A stretch of 64,000 nt of DNA, taken from the NCBI RefSeq assembly GCF_021952865.1, contig NZ_CP040792.1, positions 1,550,001-1,614,000 of the forward strand, in the 5' to 3' direction. Source of the DNA: Clavibacter californiensis (GTDB lineage Bacteria > Actinomycetota > Actinomycetes > Actinomycetales > Microbacteriaceae). The notes beneath the pieces are model-generated. The model had not been told where the DNA came from, made no database searches, and worked only from the letters and a program-made list of their open reading frames with translations. The position numbers were made by a program, and so were the translations under genes. This document shows, one piece after another, positions 47,911 to 58,232 of the stretch (position 1 is the stretch's first letter; every line of letters begins with the position of its first letter).

Positions 47911-49575
47911 ATGACGACCCCTGACCTGACCGGCGCCCTGTTCGACATCGTGGCCCGGACGGCAGGACGACGACCGGGTGGCGACGCCCTCGCGCTCAGC
48001 CCCGACATGGTCGTGCTCGAGCGCCCGCGCAACCGCGACCACGGCGACTGGGCCACCAACATCGCCATGCGCATCGCGAAGCCGCTGGGCGAGAACCCGC
48101 GCACCATCGCGGCCGACATCGCCGAGGCGCTCGGCGAGCTGCCGCAGGTCGCGAAGGTCGACGTCGCCGGGCCCGGCTTCATCAACATCACCCTCGAGGC
48201 GGCCGCCGCGGGCGCCCTCGCGCGCACCATCGTCGACGCGGGCCCCGCGTACGGCCGCGGGCACACGCTCGACGGGATCCGCATCAACCTCGAGTTCGTC
48301 TCCGCGAACCCCACCGGCCCCATCCACCTGGGCGGCGTGCGCTGGGCCGCGGTCGGCGACAGCCTCGCGCGCATCCTCCAGGCCGAGGGCGCTGACGTCA
48401 CGCGCGAGTACTACTTCAACGACCACGGATCCCAGATCGACCGCTTCGCGCGCAGCCTCCTCGCGAGCCACCTCGGCGAGGACACACCCGAGGACGGCTA
48501 CGGGGGCGCCTACATCGGCGAGATCGCCGAGCGCGTCGTGTCGGGCTACGAAGGCGACATCGACGCCCTCCCGCGCGAGGAGCAGCAGGAGGTCTTCCGG
48601 AGCGCGGGCACCGAGCTGATGTTCGGCGAGATCAAGCAGAAGCTGCACGACTTCGGCGTCGACTTCGACGTCTTCTTCCACGAGGACTCGCTGCACGAGT
48701 CCGGCGCCGTCGACCGCGCCGTCGCGCGCCTGAAGGAGCTCGGCCACGTCTTCGAGGAGGACGGCGCCGTCTGGCTCCGCACCACCACGTTCGGCGACGA
48801 CCGCGACCGCGTGGTCATCCGCTCCACGGGCGAGCCCGCCTACATCTCGGGCGACCTCGGCTACTACCTCGACAAGCGCGAGCGCGGCTTCGAGCAGAAC
48901 ATCATCATGCTCGGCGCCGACCACCACGGGTACGTCGGCCGCATGATGGCGATGGCAGAGGCGTTCGGCGACACCCCGGGCGTCAACCTCCAGATCCTCA
49001 TCGGCCAGATGGTCAACCTGCTGCGCGACGGCGAGCCGGTGAAGATGAGCAAGCGCGCCGGTACCATCGTCACGCTCGACGACCTGGTGGACGCGGTGGG
49101 CGTGGACGCGGGCCGCTACTCGCTCGTGCGCTCCTCCGCCGACCAGAACCTCGACATCGACCTCGCCGTCCTCGGCAAGCGCACCAACGACAACCCCGTC
49201 TTCTACGTGCAGTACGCCCACGCGCGGACCTGCGCGGTGGATCGCAACGCCGAGGCCTCGGGCGTCGACCGCTCCGCCTTCGCGCCGGAGCTGCTCACGC
49301 ACCCGACCGAGTCGGCGCTGCTCGGCCTCCTGCAGGAGTTCCCGCGCATCGTCGCCCAGGCCGCCGAGCTGCGCGAGCCGCACCGGGTCGCCCGCTACAT
49401 CGAGGAGCTCGCGGGCTCCTACCACCGCTGGTACGACAGCTGCCGGGTGGTCCCGCGGGGCGACGAGGAGGTCACCGACCTGCACCGCACGCGCCTGTGG
49501 CTGAACGACGCGGTCCGGCAGGTGGTCGCCAACGGCCTCGACCTCGTGGGCGTCTCGGCCCCCGAGCGCATGTAG
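47911..49575 (+). CDS. argS: Arginyl-tRNA synthetase
   Basis: 554 residues. Class I synthetase charging tRNA-Arg. An N-terminal Arg-tRNA-specific domain (about 1-85) is followed by the catalytic core with [21 protein letters not shown] (HIGH-type HLGG, about 135), [19 protein letters not shown] and the KMSKR loop [18 protein letters not shown] (about 373). The DALR anticodon-binding domain ends the protein ([21 protein letters not shown]). TAGGCT at 47897-47902 lies eight bases before the ATG. The DUF2993 gene starts 11 bases after the stop. Confidence 0.97.
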   Translation: MTTPDLTGALFDIVARTAGRRPGGDALALSPDMVVLERPRNRDHGDWATNIAMRIAKPLGENPRTIAADIAEALGELPQVAKVDVAGPGFINITLEAAAAGALARTIVDAGPAYGRGHTLDGIRINLEFVSANPTGPIHLGGVRWAAVGDSLARILQAEGADVTREYYFNDHGSQIDRFARSLLASHLGEDTPEDGYGGAYIGEIAERVVSGYEGDIDALPREEQQEVFRSAGTELMFGEIKQKLHDFGVDFDVFFHEDSLHESGAVDRAVARLKELGHVFEEDGAVWLRTTTFGDDRDRVVIRSTGEPAYISGDLGYYLDKRERGFEQNIIMLGADHHGYVGRMMAMAEAFGDTPGVNLQILIGQMVNLLRDGEPVKMSKRAGTIVTLDDLVDAVGVDAGRYSLVRSSADQNLDIDLAVLGKRTNDNPVFYVQYAHARTCAVDRNAEASGVDRSAFAPELLTHPTESALLGLLQEFPRIVAQAAELREPHRVARYIEELAGSYHRWYDSCRVVPRGDEEVTDLHRTRLWLNDAVRQVVANGLDLVGVSAPERM

Positions 49576-49586
49576 GGGAGCGGATC

Positions 49587-50417
49587 ATGTCGGGTCGTTT
49601 CCAGGGCACGGAGGTCTTCGAGGCGCCCGAGCGGCGCGACCCGCGGGAGGCGAAGCGGCGCCGTCGCGGTCCGCGCGGCGGCACCGTGTTCATCTGGCTC
49701 CTCGTGCTCGTCGTGATCGGCGTCGGGCTCGCGTTCGGGCTGCGGATCATCGACCAGACCGTGCGCGGCGTCGCCCAGGACCAGGCCGAGAAGCAGATCG
49801 CCGACCAGCTGCCCGGGCGGATCACCGGGCGCGTGAACGTCGCGATCGAGGGCGACTGGGTCATCCCGCAGCTCATCCGCGGCACGCTCGACCGCGTCGT
49901 GCTCGACGGCCCGAACCTCCAGGCCGACGGCACGCCGTTCCAGGCGCACATCGTCGCGACCGACGTGCCGACCGACCAGGAGCGCACCGTGGGGGACGTG
50001 GTCGCCACCGTGTCCATGGACCAGGATCCCGCCAGCGCCCTCCTCGCGAAGACCGCGGGCACGCCGCCCGACCTGCGCTTCGGCGACGGCACGCTCGGCT
50101 ACTCCGGCTCCACGCGGATCCTCGGCCTCACGCTCGGCTACACCGTGGCCGCGGAGCCCGTGCTGCGGGACGGATCCACGATCGTCATCACCCCCGCCGA
50201 GGTGGAGCTCCAGGCGGGGTCGCTGAAGGTCGACCTCGCGCAGACCATCCAGGGGATCCGCGACATCACCTACCCCGTGTGCGTCGCGCAGTACCTCCCC
50301 GCGGGCGTCCAGGTGCAGGACGTGACCATCGCGGACGGGCGCGCGTCGATGACCGTTCAGTCGTCCTCCGTGAAGCTCACGCGCGACTCGCTCGGGGTCA
50401 CCGGCAGCTGCGGCTAG
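49587..50417 (+). CDS. DUF2993 (LmeA-like) membrane-anchored protein
   Basis: 276 residues. A basic cytoplasmic head (DPREAKRRRRGPRGG) precedes one membrane helix (FIWLLVLVVIGVGLAFGLRI, about 36-55). The exported domain contains the DUF2993 pattern QDQAEKQIADQLPGRITGRVNVAIEGDWVIPQLIRGTLDRVVL. LmeA of mycobacteria, a family member, is a phospholipid-binding envelope protein needed for lipoarabinomannan or lipid-linked glycan maturation. AGGGGAG is the ribosome site; co-transcription with argS is likely. Confidence 0.9.
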   Translation: MSGRFQGTEVFEAPERRDPREAKRRRRGPRGGTVFIWLLVLVVIGVGLAFGLRIIDQTVRGVAQDQAEKQIADQLPGRITGRVNVAIEGDWVIPQLIRGTLDRVVLDGPNLQADGTPFQAHIVATDVPTDQERTVGDVVATVSMDQDPASALLAKTAGTPPDLRFGDGTLGYSGSTRILGLTLGYTVAAEPVLRDGSTIVITPAEVELQAGSLKVDLAQTIQGIRDITYPVCVAQYLPAGVQVQDVTIADGRASMTVQSSSVKLTRDSLGVTGSCG

Positions 50418-50573
50418 CCGCTCCCGGCCGGGCCCCGACGGCCGTCGTCACGTGGGCGGAGCCCCCGTCCCGCCTCGATAGGATGGCTCGCACCGCCCCC
50501 TTCGGCTCCAGGGACCACACCGGGTCCGCTCGCCATCCCGCACGTCCGCCCCGCGTACGAACAGGTGACCTCC

Positions 50574-52073
50574 GTGACCGCGAACCCGCTGGCCCCGTCC
50601 TGGCTGCAGCCCCCTGACGACGCGAACGCGCTGGATCCCGCCGTCTGGTCGCGTGGCACCGTCCGCGGCGACGACGGCGCCATCCGCATCGCGGGAGCGC
50701 CCGCGACCGAGCTCGCCGCGCGCTACGGCACGCCGCTCTACGTGGTGGACGAGGACGACGTCCGCTCACGCGCCGCGGAGACCCTCGCGGCGTTCACGCG
50801 CGAGGCGGCCGCCGTCGGCACGAGCGCGCGCGTCTACTACGCGGGCAAGGCGTTCCTCAGCATCGAGGTCGCGCGCTGGATGGTGGAGGAGGGCCTCCAC
50901 ATCGACGTCTGCTCCGGCGGGGAGCTGGCCGTCGCGCTCGCCGGGGGCGCGGATCCGGCCCGCCTCGGCTTCCACGGCAACAACAAGTCGGTCGCGGAGA
51001 TCGACCGGGCCGTCGGCGCCGGGATCGGCCAGATCGTCGTCGACAGCGCGATCGAGGTCGAGCGCGTCGCCGCTGCGGCCGCAGCCCACGGCCGCGTCCA
51101 GCCCGTGCGCCTCCGCGTGAACAGCGGCGTGCACGCCCACACGCACGAGTACCTCGCCACGGCCCGCGAGGACCAGAAGTTCGGGATCACGCTCGCCGAC
51201 GCGCCCGGCCTCGTCGCGCGGATCCGGTCGCTCGCGTCCCTCTCCTTCACGGGCCTGCACGCCCACATCGGCAGCCAGATCTTCGAGACCGACGCCTTCG
51301 TCGAGTCCGCCCGCCGGCTCCTCGACCTGCACGAGCGGCTGCTCGCCGAGGGCGCCGTGCCCGAGCTCAACCTCGGCGGCGGCTTCGGCATCGCGTACAC
51401 CTCGGACGACCGGCCCGTGCCGGTGCCCGAGATCGCCCGGCGGCTCACGCGCATCGTCGGCGACGAGTGCGGCAGGCGGGGGATCCCGGTGCCGGTCATC
51501 GCGGTCGAGCCCGGCCGCAGCATCGTCGGCCCGTCCACCGCCACGCTCTACACGGTCGGCACCGTGAAGGACGTGCTCGTGACCGTGGGCGGCGTCGACG
51601 GCGCGGTCGCGGAGGCCTCCTCGGCGACGGGCGACGTCGAGGACCCGCGCGTCGCCGAGGAGGCCGAGACGGCCGTCCGCCGCTACGTGAGCGTCGACGG
51701 CGGCATGAGCGACAACGCGCGTCCCGCCCTCTACGGCGCGGACTACTCGGTGCGGATCGCGGGCCGGTCCTCGGCGGCGGATCCCGCCCTCGTGCGCATC
51801 GCCGGCAAGCACTGCGAGAGCGGCGACCTCGTCGTCCTCGCCGACTACCTGCCGGGCGACGTGCGCGCAGACGACCTCGTCGCCGTCCCCGCGACCGGCG
51901 CCTACTGCTGGGCGCTCGCGAGCAACTACAACTGGATCGGCCGCCCGCCCGTCGTCGCCGTGCGCGACGGCGAGGCGCGCGTCATCGTCCGCGGCGAGAC
52001 CGAGGCCGACCTGCTGGCGCGCGACGCGGGCACGCCCGCTGCCGCATCCCCCGACGTGAACGGAGCACGATGA
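50574..52073 (+). CDS. lysA: Diaminopimelate decarboxylase
   Basis: 499 residues. PLP enzyme converting meso-diaminopimelate to lysine. The PLP Lys is in VYYAGKAFLSIEVA (about 95). Other features: GFHGNNKSVAEIDRAV, FTGLHAHIGSQIFETDAF, NLGGGFGIAY, VEPGRSIVGPST, and the second-subunit SVDGGMSDNARPALYGADY with HCESGD. GTG at 50574 (protein MTANPLAP) is preferred; AGGTGA six bases upstream serves as ribosome site and overlaps an alternative GTG at 50565. The stop overlaps the hom start (ATGA). Confidence 0.96.
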   Translation: MTANPLAPSWLQPPDDANALDPAVWSRGTVRGDDGAIRIAGAPATELAARYGTPLYVVDEDDVRSRAAETLAAFTREAAAVGTSARVYYAGKAFLSIEVARWMVEEGLHIDVCSGGELAVALAGGADPARLGFHGNNKSVAEIDRAVGAGIGQIVVDSAIEVERVAAAAAAHGRVQPVRLRVNSGVHAHTHEYLATAREDQKFGITLADAPGLVARIRSLASLSFTGLHAHIGSQIFETDAFVESARRLLDLHERLLAEGAVPELNLGGGFGIAYTSDDRPVPVPEIARRLTRIVGDECGRRGIPVPVIAVEPGRSIVGPSTATLYTVGTVKDVLVTVGGVDGAVAEASSATGDVEDPRVAEEAETAVRRYVSVDGGMSDNARPALYGADYSVRIAGRSSAADPALVRIAGKHCESGDLVVLADYLPGDVRADDLVAVPATGAYCWALASNYNWIGRPPVVAVRDGEARVIVRGETEADLLARDAGTPAAASPDVNGAR

Positions 52074-53401
52074 TCGAGTACCGGAACCTGCGCGTCGCCC
52101 TGCTGGGCTGCGGCTCGGTCGGCACCCAGGTGGCGCGCCTCATGCGGGAGCACGGCGAGGAGCTTGCGCAGCGCGTCGGCGCCCGGCTCGAGCTCGTGGG
52201 CATCGCGGTGCGCGACAAGGACGCGCCGCGCGACCCGTCCGTCCCGCGGGAGCTCCTCACGGCCGACGCGGAGTCGCTCATCCTCGGGGCCGACATCGTC
52301 ATCGAGCTGATGGGCGGCATCGAGCCGGCGCGCGCCCACATCCTCGCGGCCATCGCCTCGGGTGCGGACGTCGTGACAGCGAACAAGGCGCTGCTCGCGA
52401 CCCACGGCCCCGAGCTCTTCGAGGCGGCGGAGCAGGTCGGCGCGCAGCTCTACTACGAGGCTGCGGTGGCGGGCGCGATCCCGATCATCCGGCCCCTGCG
52501 CGACAGCCTCGCGGGCGACCGGGTCGAGCGGATCCTCGGCATCGTCAACGGCACGACGAACTACATCCTCGACGAGATGGACACCCACGGGCTCGGCTTC
52601 GACGAGGCCCTCGCGACCGCCACGGAGCTCGGGTACGCGGAGGCGGATCCCACGGCCGACATCGAGGGCTACGACGCCGCGCAGAAGGCCGCCATCCTCG
52701 CGAGCCTCGCCTTCCACACGCGCGTGCCGGTCGAGGCCGTGCACCGCGAGGGGATCACGGGCCTCACCGCCGCGCAGTTCGACTCCGCCCGCAAGGCCGG
52801 CTACGTGATCAAGCTGCTCGCGATCTGCGAGCGCCTCACCGATCCCGCCACCGGCCGCGACGGCGTCTCCGCCCGCGTGTACCCGGCGCTCGTGCCGCGC
52901 GACCACCCGCTCGCCGCGGTGCACGGCGCGAACAACGCCGTCTTCGTCGAGGCGGAGGCCGCCGGCGACCTCATGTTCTACGGCGCGGGCGCCGGGGGAG
53001 TGCAGACGGCGTCGGCCGTCCTCGGCGACGTCGTCTCCGCGGCGCGCCGGCACGTCGTCGGCGGCCCGGGCGTCGCCGAGTCGACGCACGCCGACCTCGA
53101 GACGCTGCCCGTCGGCGCGATCACGACCCAGTACCAGATCACGCTGCAGGTCGCGGACGAGCCGGGCGTGCTCGCCCGCATCGCGCAGCTGTTCAGCGAG
53201 CACGGCGTCTCCGTGGAGACGCTCGAGCAGACCACGCACCAGGCACCCGTGGCGGGAGGGGCGGGCGACCGGCCCACCGCTAGCCTGGTGATCGGCACGC
53301 ACCGCGCCACCGACGCGGCCCTCCGGGCCACCGTCGACGCGGTCTCGAACCTCGACGCGGTGACGGCAGTCGCGAGCGTCCTCCGAGTAGAAGGAGCCTG
53401 A
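52070..53401 (+). CDS. hom: Homoserine dehydrogenase
   Basis: 443 residues. Reduces aspartate semialdehyde to homoserine with NAD(P)H, the branch to threonine and methionine. N-terminal Rossmann VALLGCGSVGTQVARLM, VTANKALLATHG (catalytic Lys), VAGAIPIIRPLRDSLAGD, and NGTTNYILDEM. The C-terminal ACT domain (about 350-443, starting YQITLQVADEPGVLARIAQLFSEHGV) suggests threonine feedback. Starts inside the lysA stop and ends overlapping thrC by one base (TGATG). GGAGCACG precedes the ATG. Confidence 0.97.
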   Translation: MIEYRNLRVALLGCGSVGTQVARLMREHGEELAQRVGARLELVGIAVRDKDAPRDPSVPRELLTADAESLILGADIVIELMGGIEPARAHILAAIASGADVVTANKALLATHGPELFEAAEQVGAQLYYEAAVAGAIPIIRPLRDSLAGDRVERILGIVNGTTNYILDEMDTHGLGFDEALATATELGYAEADPTADIEGYDAAQKAAILASLAFHTRVPVEAVHREGITGLTAAQFDSARKAGYVIKLLAICERLTDPATGRDGVSARVYPALVPRDHPLAAVHGANNAVFVEAEAAGDLMFYGAGAGGVQTASAVLGDVVSAARRHVVGGPGVAESTHADLETLPVGAITTQYQITLQVADEPGVLARIAQLFSEHGVSVETLEQTTHQAPVAGGAGDRPTASLVIGTHRATDAALRATVDAVSNLDAVTAVASVLRVEGA

Positions 53402-54477
53402 TGGCCCACCAATGGCGCGGACTGCTCCGCGAATACGCCGACCGCCTCGACGTCACGGACGCCACCCCGATCATCACCCTCGGCGAGGGCGGCACGCCGC
53501 TCATCCCCGCGCCGGCGCTCTCCGCCCGCACGGGCGCGAAGGTGTGGGTCAAGTACGAGGGCATGAACCCGACGGGATCCTTCAAGGACCGCGGCATGAC
53601 CATGGCGATCTCGAAGGCCGTCGAGCACGGCGCGAAGGCCGTCATCTGCGCGTCGACCGGCAACACGTCGGCCTCGGCCGCCGCGTACGCGACGCACGCG
53701 GGCATCACGGCCGCCGTGCTCGTGCCCGAGGGCAAGATCGCGATGGGCAAGCTCAGCCAGGCCGTCGCCCACGACGCGCAGCTGCTCCAGGTGCGCGGCA
53801 ACTTCGACGACTGCCTCGACATCGCCCGCGAGCTCAGCGCGAACTACCCGGTGCACCTCGTCAACAGCGTCAACAACGACCGCATCGAGGGCCAGAAGAC
53901 GGGCGCGTTCGAGGTCGTCGAGGTGCTGGGCGACGCGCCGGACTTCCACCTCATCCCCGTCGGCAACGCCGGCAACTACACCGCGTACACGCGCGGCTAC
54001 CGCGAGGACCTCGAGGCGGGCAACGCCACGAAGCTGCCGCGCATGTTCGGCTTCCAGGCCGCGGGCAGCGCGCCCATCGTCGACGGCGCCATCGTCAAGG
54101 ACCCCGACACGATCGCCAGCGCGATCCGCATCGGCAACCCCGCGTCGTGGAAGCTCGCCCTCGAGGCGCAGCTGCTCACCGACGGCTACTTCGGCGCGAT
54201 CTCGGACGCGAAGATCCTCGAGGCGCACCGCATCCTCTCGGCCGAGGTAGGCATCTTCGTCGAGCCCGCGTCGGCCATCAGCGTCGCCGGGCTGCTCGAG
54301 CGCGCCGAGGCCGGGCAGATCCCGAAGGGCGCGACGGTCGTCCTCACGGTCACCGGTCACGGCCTGAAGGACCCGCAGTGGGCGCTCCGCACCGCGGACG
54401 GCTCGGACGTGGCCCCCACGAGCGTGGGCGTCGACATCGCCGAGATCGCGGGCGTGCTCGACCTGGTCGCGTCGTGA
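53401..54477 (+). CDS. thrC: Threonine synthase
   Basis: 358 residues, the short (about 350) class. Converts O-phosphohomoserine to threonine with PLP. PLP Lys in YEGMNPTGSFKDRGMTMAIS (about 60). Also ICASTGNTSASAAAYATHAG, VGNAGNYTAYTRGY (phosphate loop) and LTVTGHGLKDPQWAL. AAGGAGCC before the ATG, which shares a base with the hom stop. thrB begins inside its stop (GTGA). Confidence 0.97.
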   Translation: MAHQWRGLLREYADRLDVTDATPIITLGEGGTPLIPAPALSARTGAKVWVKYEGMNPTGSFKDRGMTMAISKAVEHGAKAVICASTGNTSASAAAYATHAGITAAVLVPEGKIAMGKLSQAVAHDAQLLQVRGNFDDCLDIARELSANYPVHLVNSVNNDRIEGQKTGAFEVVEVLGDAPDFHLIPVGNAGNYTAYTRGYREDLEAGNATKLPRMFGFQAAGSAPIVDGAIVKDPDTIASAIRIGNPASWKLALEAQLLTDGYFGAISDAKILEAHRILSAEVGIFVEPASAISVAGLLERAEAGQIPKGATVVLTVTGHGLKDPQWALRTADGSDVAPTSVGVDIAEIAGVLDLVAS

Positions 54478-55439
54478 CCGACGGTCCGATGCCCTCGGCG
54501 CTCGCGACGGGTCGCCGCGTCCAGGTGCGCGTTCCCGCGACGAGCGCCAACCTCGGCCCCGGCTTCGACACGCTCGGCCTCGCGCTCGCGCTGTACGACG
54601 ACCTCACGGTGACGGTGCGCGACGCGCCCGGCGCCACCGTCGACGTGCGCGGCGTGGGTGCGGGCGAGGTGCCGACCGACGAGACGAACCTCGTCGTCAC
54701 GGCCATCGCCCACACGTTCGCCGCGTTCGACCAGCCCATGCCCGGCCTCGACCTCGTGGCGGAGAACCGGATCCCGCACGGCCGCGGCCTCGGATCCTCG
54801 GGCGCCGCCATCGTGTCCGGCATCATGGCGGCCCAGGGCCTCCTCGCCGGCACGGTCGAGATCGACGCCGACGCACTCCTCCGCCTCGCCACCGAGATGG
54901 AGGGCCACCCCGACAACGTCGCGCCCGCGCTCTTCGGCGGCCTCACCATCGCGTGGGTCGACGGCCAGGGCCCGCAGCACAAGAAGCTCGCCGTGCACCG
55001 CGGCGTCTCGCCTCTCGTGCTCGTGCCGGTCGCGACCATGTCCACGGCGCTCGCCCGCAGCCTGCAGCCGGAGTCGGTGCCGCACGAGGACGCGATCTTC
55101 AACGTGTCGCGCTCGGCCCTGCTCATCGCGGCGCTCATCCAGAGCCCCGAGCTGCTGCTCGCGGCGACCGAGGACCGGCTGCACCAGGACTACCGCGCCG
55201 CCGCGATGCCCGAGACCAATGCGCTCGTGCACCTGCTGCGCGAGCGCGGCTACGCGGCCGTCGTGTCGGGCGCAGGTCCCTCGCTCCTCGTCCTCGGCAG
55301 CGACCCGGGCCAGCGCCTCACCGCCGCCGAGCTCGTCGCCGAGCGCAGCACGAACCCGTGGACCGCGCTCATGCTCGCCGTCGACGTCAAGGGCTCGACC
55401 GTCCAGGTCGTCGACGAGGGACCCGCTCCCGCCGCCTAG
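54474..55439 (+). CDS. thrB: Homoserine kinase
   Basis: 321 residues, GHMP kinase. Phosphorylates homoserine with ATP before ThrC. RVPATSANLGPGFDTLGLAL at the N-terminus, ATP loop RIPHGRGLGSSGAAIVSG (about 98-115), EGHPDNVAPALFGG, and a C-terminal VSGAGPSLLVLG. GTG start overlapping the thrC stop. Last gene of lysA-hom-thrC-thrB; a hairpin follows at 55461-55500. Confidence 0.97.
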   Translation: MTDGPMPSALATGRRVQVRVPATSANLGPGFDTLGLALALYDDLTVTVRDAPGATVDVRGVGAGEVPTDETNLVVTAIAHTFAAFDQPMPGLDLVAENRIPHGRGLGSSGAAIVSGIMAAQGLLAGTVEIDADALLRLATEMEGHPDNVAPALFGGLTIAWVDGQGPQHKKLAVHRGVSPLVLVPVATMSTALARSLQPESVPHEDAIFNVSRSALLIAALIQSPELLLAATEDRLHQDYRAAAMPETNALVHLLRERGYAAVVSGAGPSLLVLGSDPGQRLTAAELVAERSTNPWTALMLAVDVKGSTVQVVDEGPAPAA

Positions 55440-55460
55440 CTGGACCGTGCGGCTCCCGCG

Positions 55461-55500
55461 CACCCGGCGCGCCGTTCCCCCTCGGGCGGGGCGCCGGGTG
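55461..55500 (+). terminator. Hairpin after thrB
   Basis: CACCCGGCGC (55461-55470) pairs with GCGCCGGGTG (55491-55500). It precedes the rho promoter. Confidence 0.6.
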
Positions 55501-55501
55501 C

Positions 55502-55734
55502 TAGGCTCTGCTCGACCCCGGAATCAACGGATCCACGCATGCGCGTCGGAGATCCGGTCCCGGTGGTCGTTCCTCACCACTCACCCGCTGTCGTCTCTGC
55601 AAGATCCCGTGCCTCCGTGCCCGACAGCAGCTCCGGACGGAATCAGACCGTCCGCCGCTTTCGCAGAGACACACGCGATCGGCTCTCCTCCGCACGGGCT
55701 TCGTCCCGCCGGACAGGGGAAAGGACCCACGCAC
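55502..55734 (+). promoter_or_regulatory. Promoter and long structured leader of rho
   Basis: TAGGCT at 55502-55507 is the likely -10, giving a leader of about 220 bases. Within it GTCTCTGC (55593-55600) can pair with GCAGAGAC (55663-55670), enclosing a hairpin GGACGG / CCGTCC (55635-55653). Single-stranded parts are C-rich and G-poor (55561-55630), as Rho-loading sites are. AAAGGA is the ribosome site. Autoregulation by Rho is plausible inference. Confidence 0.5.
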
Positions 55735-58227
55735 ATGACCGATGTCGACACCCGCGCCACCACCGCGGACCTGAGCGCGCTCCGCGTCTCCCAGCTCCAG
55801 GCGATCGCCTCCGAGCTCGGGATCCCGGGCGGCTCCAAGCTCCGGAAGGGCGAGCTCGTGACCGCGATCTCCGAGATCCAGGCCGCCCGGGGCACCACCG
55901 CCCCCGCCGACGAGACGGCCCCCGAGGCCGCCGCACCCGCCGAGGCCGGCGACGTGACCCCCGCTCCCGCAGCCGACGCCGCCGTCGCGCCCGTCGTCGA
56001 GGAGGCCCCCGCCTCGGAGCCCGTCGTCGCCGACGCCGCCCCGGCTGCGGACGCGACCCCCGTCGAGGCGCCCGTCGCCGAGACGCCCGTCACCGAGGCG
56101 CCCGCCGCCGACGCCCCGGCCGAGCAGCCCGCGCGCTCCAGCCGCGGATCCCGCCGCGCCAGCACCGCCCGCATCGTGCCCGAGCGCATCGCCGAGACCG
56201 TCGAGGCGCCCGCCGCCGAGCCCGCCGGCACGGGCCTCGAGGCCCGCATCGCCGAGGCCACCGGCGGCAGCACGCAGGAGCCCCGCACCGAGGCACCCCG
56301 CACCGAGGCGCCCGCGCGCTCCGGCCGCGGATCCCGCCGCGCCACGAGCTCCGGTGTCGTGGACCCCGCGACCGAGGCCCCGCGCCAGGCCGCCCACCAC
56401 GTGAACAGCGGCCAGACCGCCGACCAGCTCGTCCCCGCTGACGCGCAGGCCGACGCGCAGGCCGACGCGCAGGCGCCTGCCGCCGACGCCCCCACCGAGG
56501 AGCAGGCGCCCGCCCAGCGCTCCGGCCGCGGCCGTCGCCGCGGCGGACGCGACGCCCAGGACGGCGCCGACCGCGGCGCCGCGCAGGACGCGCCCGCCCA
56601 GGACACCGCCGACGAGGTCCCCGCCGCATCCGAGCAGGGCGACCGGCAGCGCGACGACCGCGACGCCGACGACCAGGGCGGACGCCGCGACGACCAGGCA
56701 CGCGAGGGTCGCGAGGGCGGCCGCAACCGCAGCCGCAACCGGCGCAACCGCGACCGCGGCCGCGACCAGGACGACCAGCAGCAGAACGGCCGCGACCAGG
56801 GCCAGTCGCAGCAGGCCCCCCGCGAGCCCGACGCCGACGACGAGGCGCAGGAGGAGGCCCGCACGGGTCGCCAGCGCCAGAACGGCCGCGGCCAGGGCGA
56901 CCGCACGCAGGACGTGCGCGCCGACCAGGCCCGCGCAGACCTCGGCCGCGACGACGACCGCGGCGGTCGCAGCCGGTACCGCGACCGCAAGCGCGGCCGC
57001 GGCCAGGGCGGCGACGACTTCGAGCCCGAGGTCACCGAGGACGACGTCCTCCTGCCCGTCGCCGGGATCCTCGACGTGCTCGACAACTACGCGTTCGTCC
57101 GCACGAGCGGCTACCTGCCCGGCACGAACGACGTCTACGTCTCGCTCGGCCAGGTCAAGAAGCACTCGCTGCGCAAGGGCGACGCGATCGTCGGCGCCAT
57201 CCGCCAGCCGCGGGAGAACGACAGCCAGAGCCGCCAGAAGTACAACGCGATCGTGAAGATCGACTCGGTCAACGGCCTGCCGCCCGAGGAGGCCGCGAAC
57301 CGCGTCGAGTTCGGCAAGCTCACGCCGCTGTACCCGCAGGACCGCCTCAGCCTCGAGACCGAGCCCAACAAGCTCACGACGCGGATCATCGACCTCGTGT
57401 CGCCGATCGGCAAGGGCCAGCGCGGCCTCATCGTCTCGCCGCCCAAGGCCGGCAAGACGCTCGTGCTCCAGGCGATCGCGAACGCCATCGCCACCAACAA
57501 CCCCGAGGTCCACCTCATGGTCGTGCTGGTCGACGAGCGTCCCGAGGAGGTCACCGACATGCAGCGCACGGTGAAGGGCGAGGTCATCGCCTCCACCTTC
57601 GACCGCCCCGCCGAGGACCACACCACGGTCGCCGAGCTCGCCATCGAGCGCGCCAAGCGCCTCGTGGAGCTCGGCCACGACGTGGTCGTGCTGCTCGACT
57701 CCATCACCCGCCTCGGACGCGCGTACAATCTCGCGGCTCCCGCGTCGGGCCGGATCCTCTCGGGCGGCGTCGACTCGTCGGCGCTGTACCCGCCGAAGCG
57801 CTTCTTCGGCGCGGCGCGCAACATCGAGCACGGTGGATCGCTCACGATCCTCGCCACGGCGCTCGTGGAGACCGGATCCAAGATGGACGAGGTCATCTTC
57901 GAGGAGTTCAAGGGCACCGGCAACATGGAGCTCCGCCTCTCGCGCGCCCTCGCCGACAAGCGGATCTTCCCCGCCGTCGACGTCAACGCCTCCGGCACGC
58001 GCCGCGAGGAGATGCTCATGGGCGCCGACGAGGTCAAGGTCACCTGGAAGCTGCGCCGCGCCCTCGCCGGGCTCGAGCAGCAGCAGGCCCTCGAGATCGT
58101 CCTCAGCCGCCTTAAGGAGACGACGTCCAACGTCGAGTTCCTCATGAAGGTCCAGGCCTCCATGCCCAACACCGGCAACGGCGTGTCCCACCAGAGCCAC
58201 GGGCACGGCGCGCACGAGAAGGGCTGA
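55735..58227 (+). CDS. rho: Transcription termination factor Rho
   Basis: 830 residues, about twice the E. coli length. A Rho N-terminal helix bundle (about 1-50: [23 protein letters not shown]) is followed by about 380 residues of disordered, Ala/Pro/Glu then Arg/Gly/Asp/Gln/Asn-rich insert, as in other Actinobacteria Rho, with RSGRGSRR and [13 protein letters not shown] blocks. Then come the RNA-binding cold-shock-like domain (about 425-500) and the RecA-type motor: [14 protein letters not shown] (P-loop, about 565), [14 protein letters not shown] (Walker B), Q-loop [14 protein letters not shown] and R-loop. ATP-driven hexamer ending transcripts. GTG of prfA is five bases after the stop. 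Confidence 0.97.
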   Translation: MTDVDTRATTADLSALRVSQLQAIASELGIPGGSKLRKGELVTAISEIQAARGTTAPADETAPEAAAPAEAGDVTPAPAADAAVAPVVEEAPASEPVVADAAPAADATPVEAPVAETPVTEAPAADAPAEQPARSSRGSRRASTARIVPERIAETVEAPAAEPAGTGLEARIAEATGGSTQEPRTEAPRTEAPARSGRGSRRATSSGVVDPATEAPRQAAHHVNSGQTADQLVPADAQADAQADAQAPAADAPTEEQAPAQRSGRGRRRGGRDAQDGADRGAAQDAPAQDTADEVPAASEQGDRQRDDRDADDQGGRRDDQAREGREGGRNRSRNRRNRDRGRDQDDQQQNGRDQGQSQQAPREPDADDEAQEEARTGRQRQNGRGQGDRTQDVRADQARADLGRDDDRGGRSRYRDRKRGRGQGGDDFEPEVTEDDVLLPVAGILDVLDNYAFVRTSGYLPGTNDVYVSLGQVKKHSLRKGDAIVGAIRQPRENDSQSRQKYNAIVKIDSVNGLPPEEAANRVEFGKLTPLYPQDRLSLETEPNKLTTRIIDLVSPIGKGQRGLIVSPPKAGKTLVLQAIANAIATNNPEVHLMVVLVDERPEEVTDMQRTVKGEVIASTFDRPAEDHTTVAELAIERAKRLVELGHDVVVLLDSITRLGRAYNLAAPASGRILSGGVDSSALYPPKRFFGAARNIEHGGSLTILATALVETGSKMDEVIFEEFKGTGNMELRLSRALADKRIFPAVDVNASGTRREEMLMGADEVKVTWKLRRALAGLEQQQALEIVLSRLKETTSNVEFLMKVQASMPNTGNGVSHQSHGHGAHEKG

Positions 58228-58232
58228 CCCCC

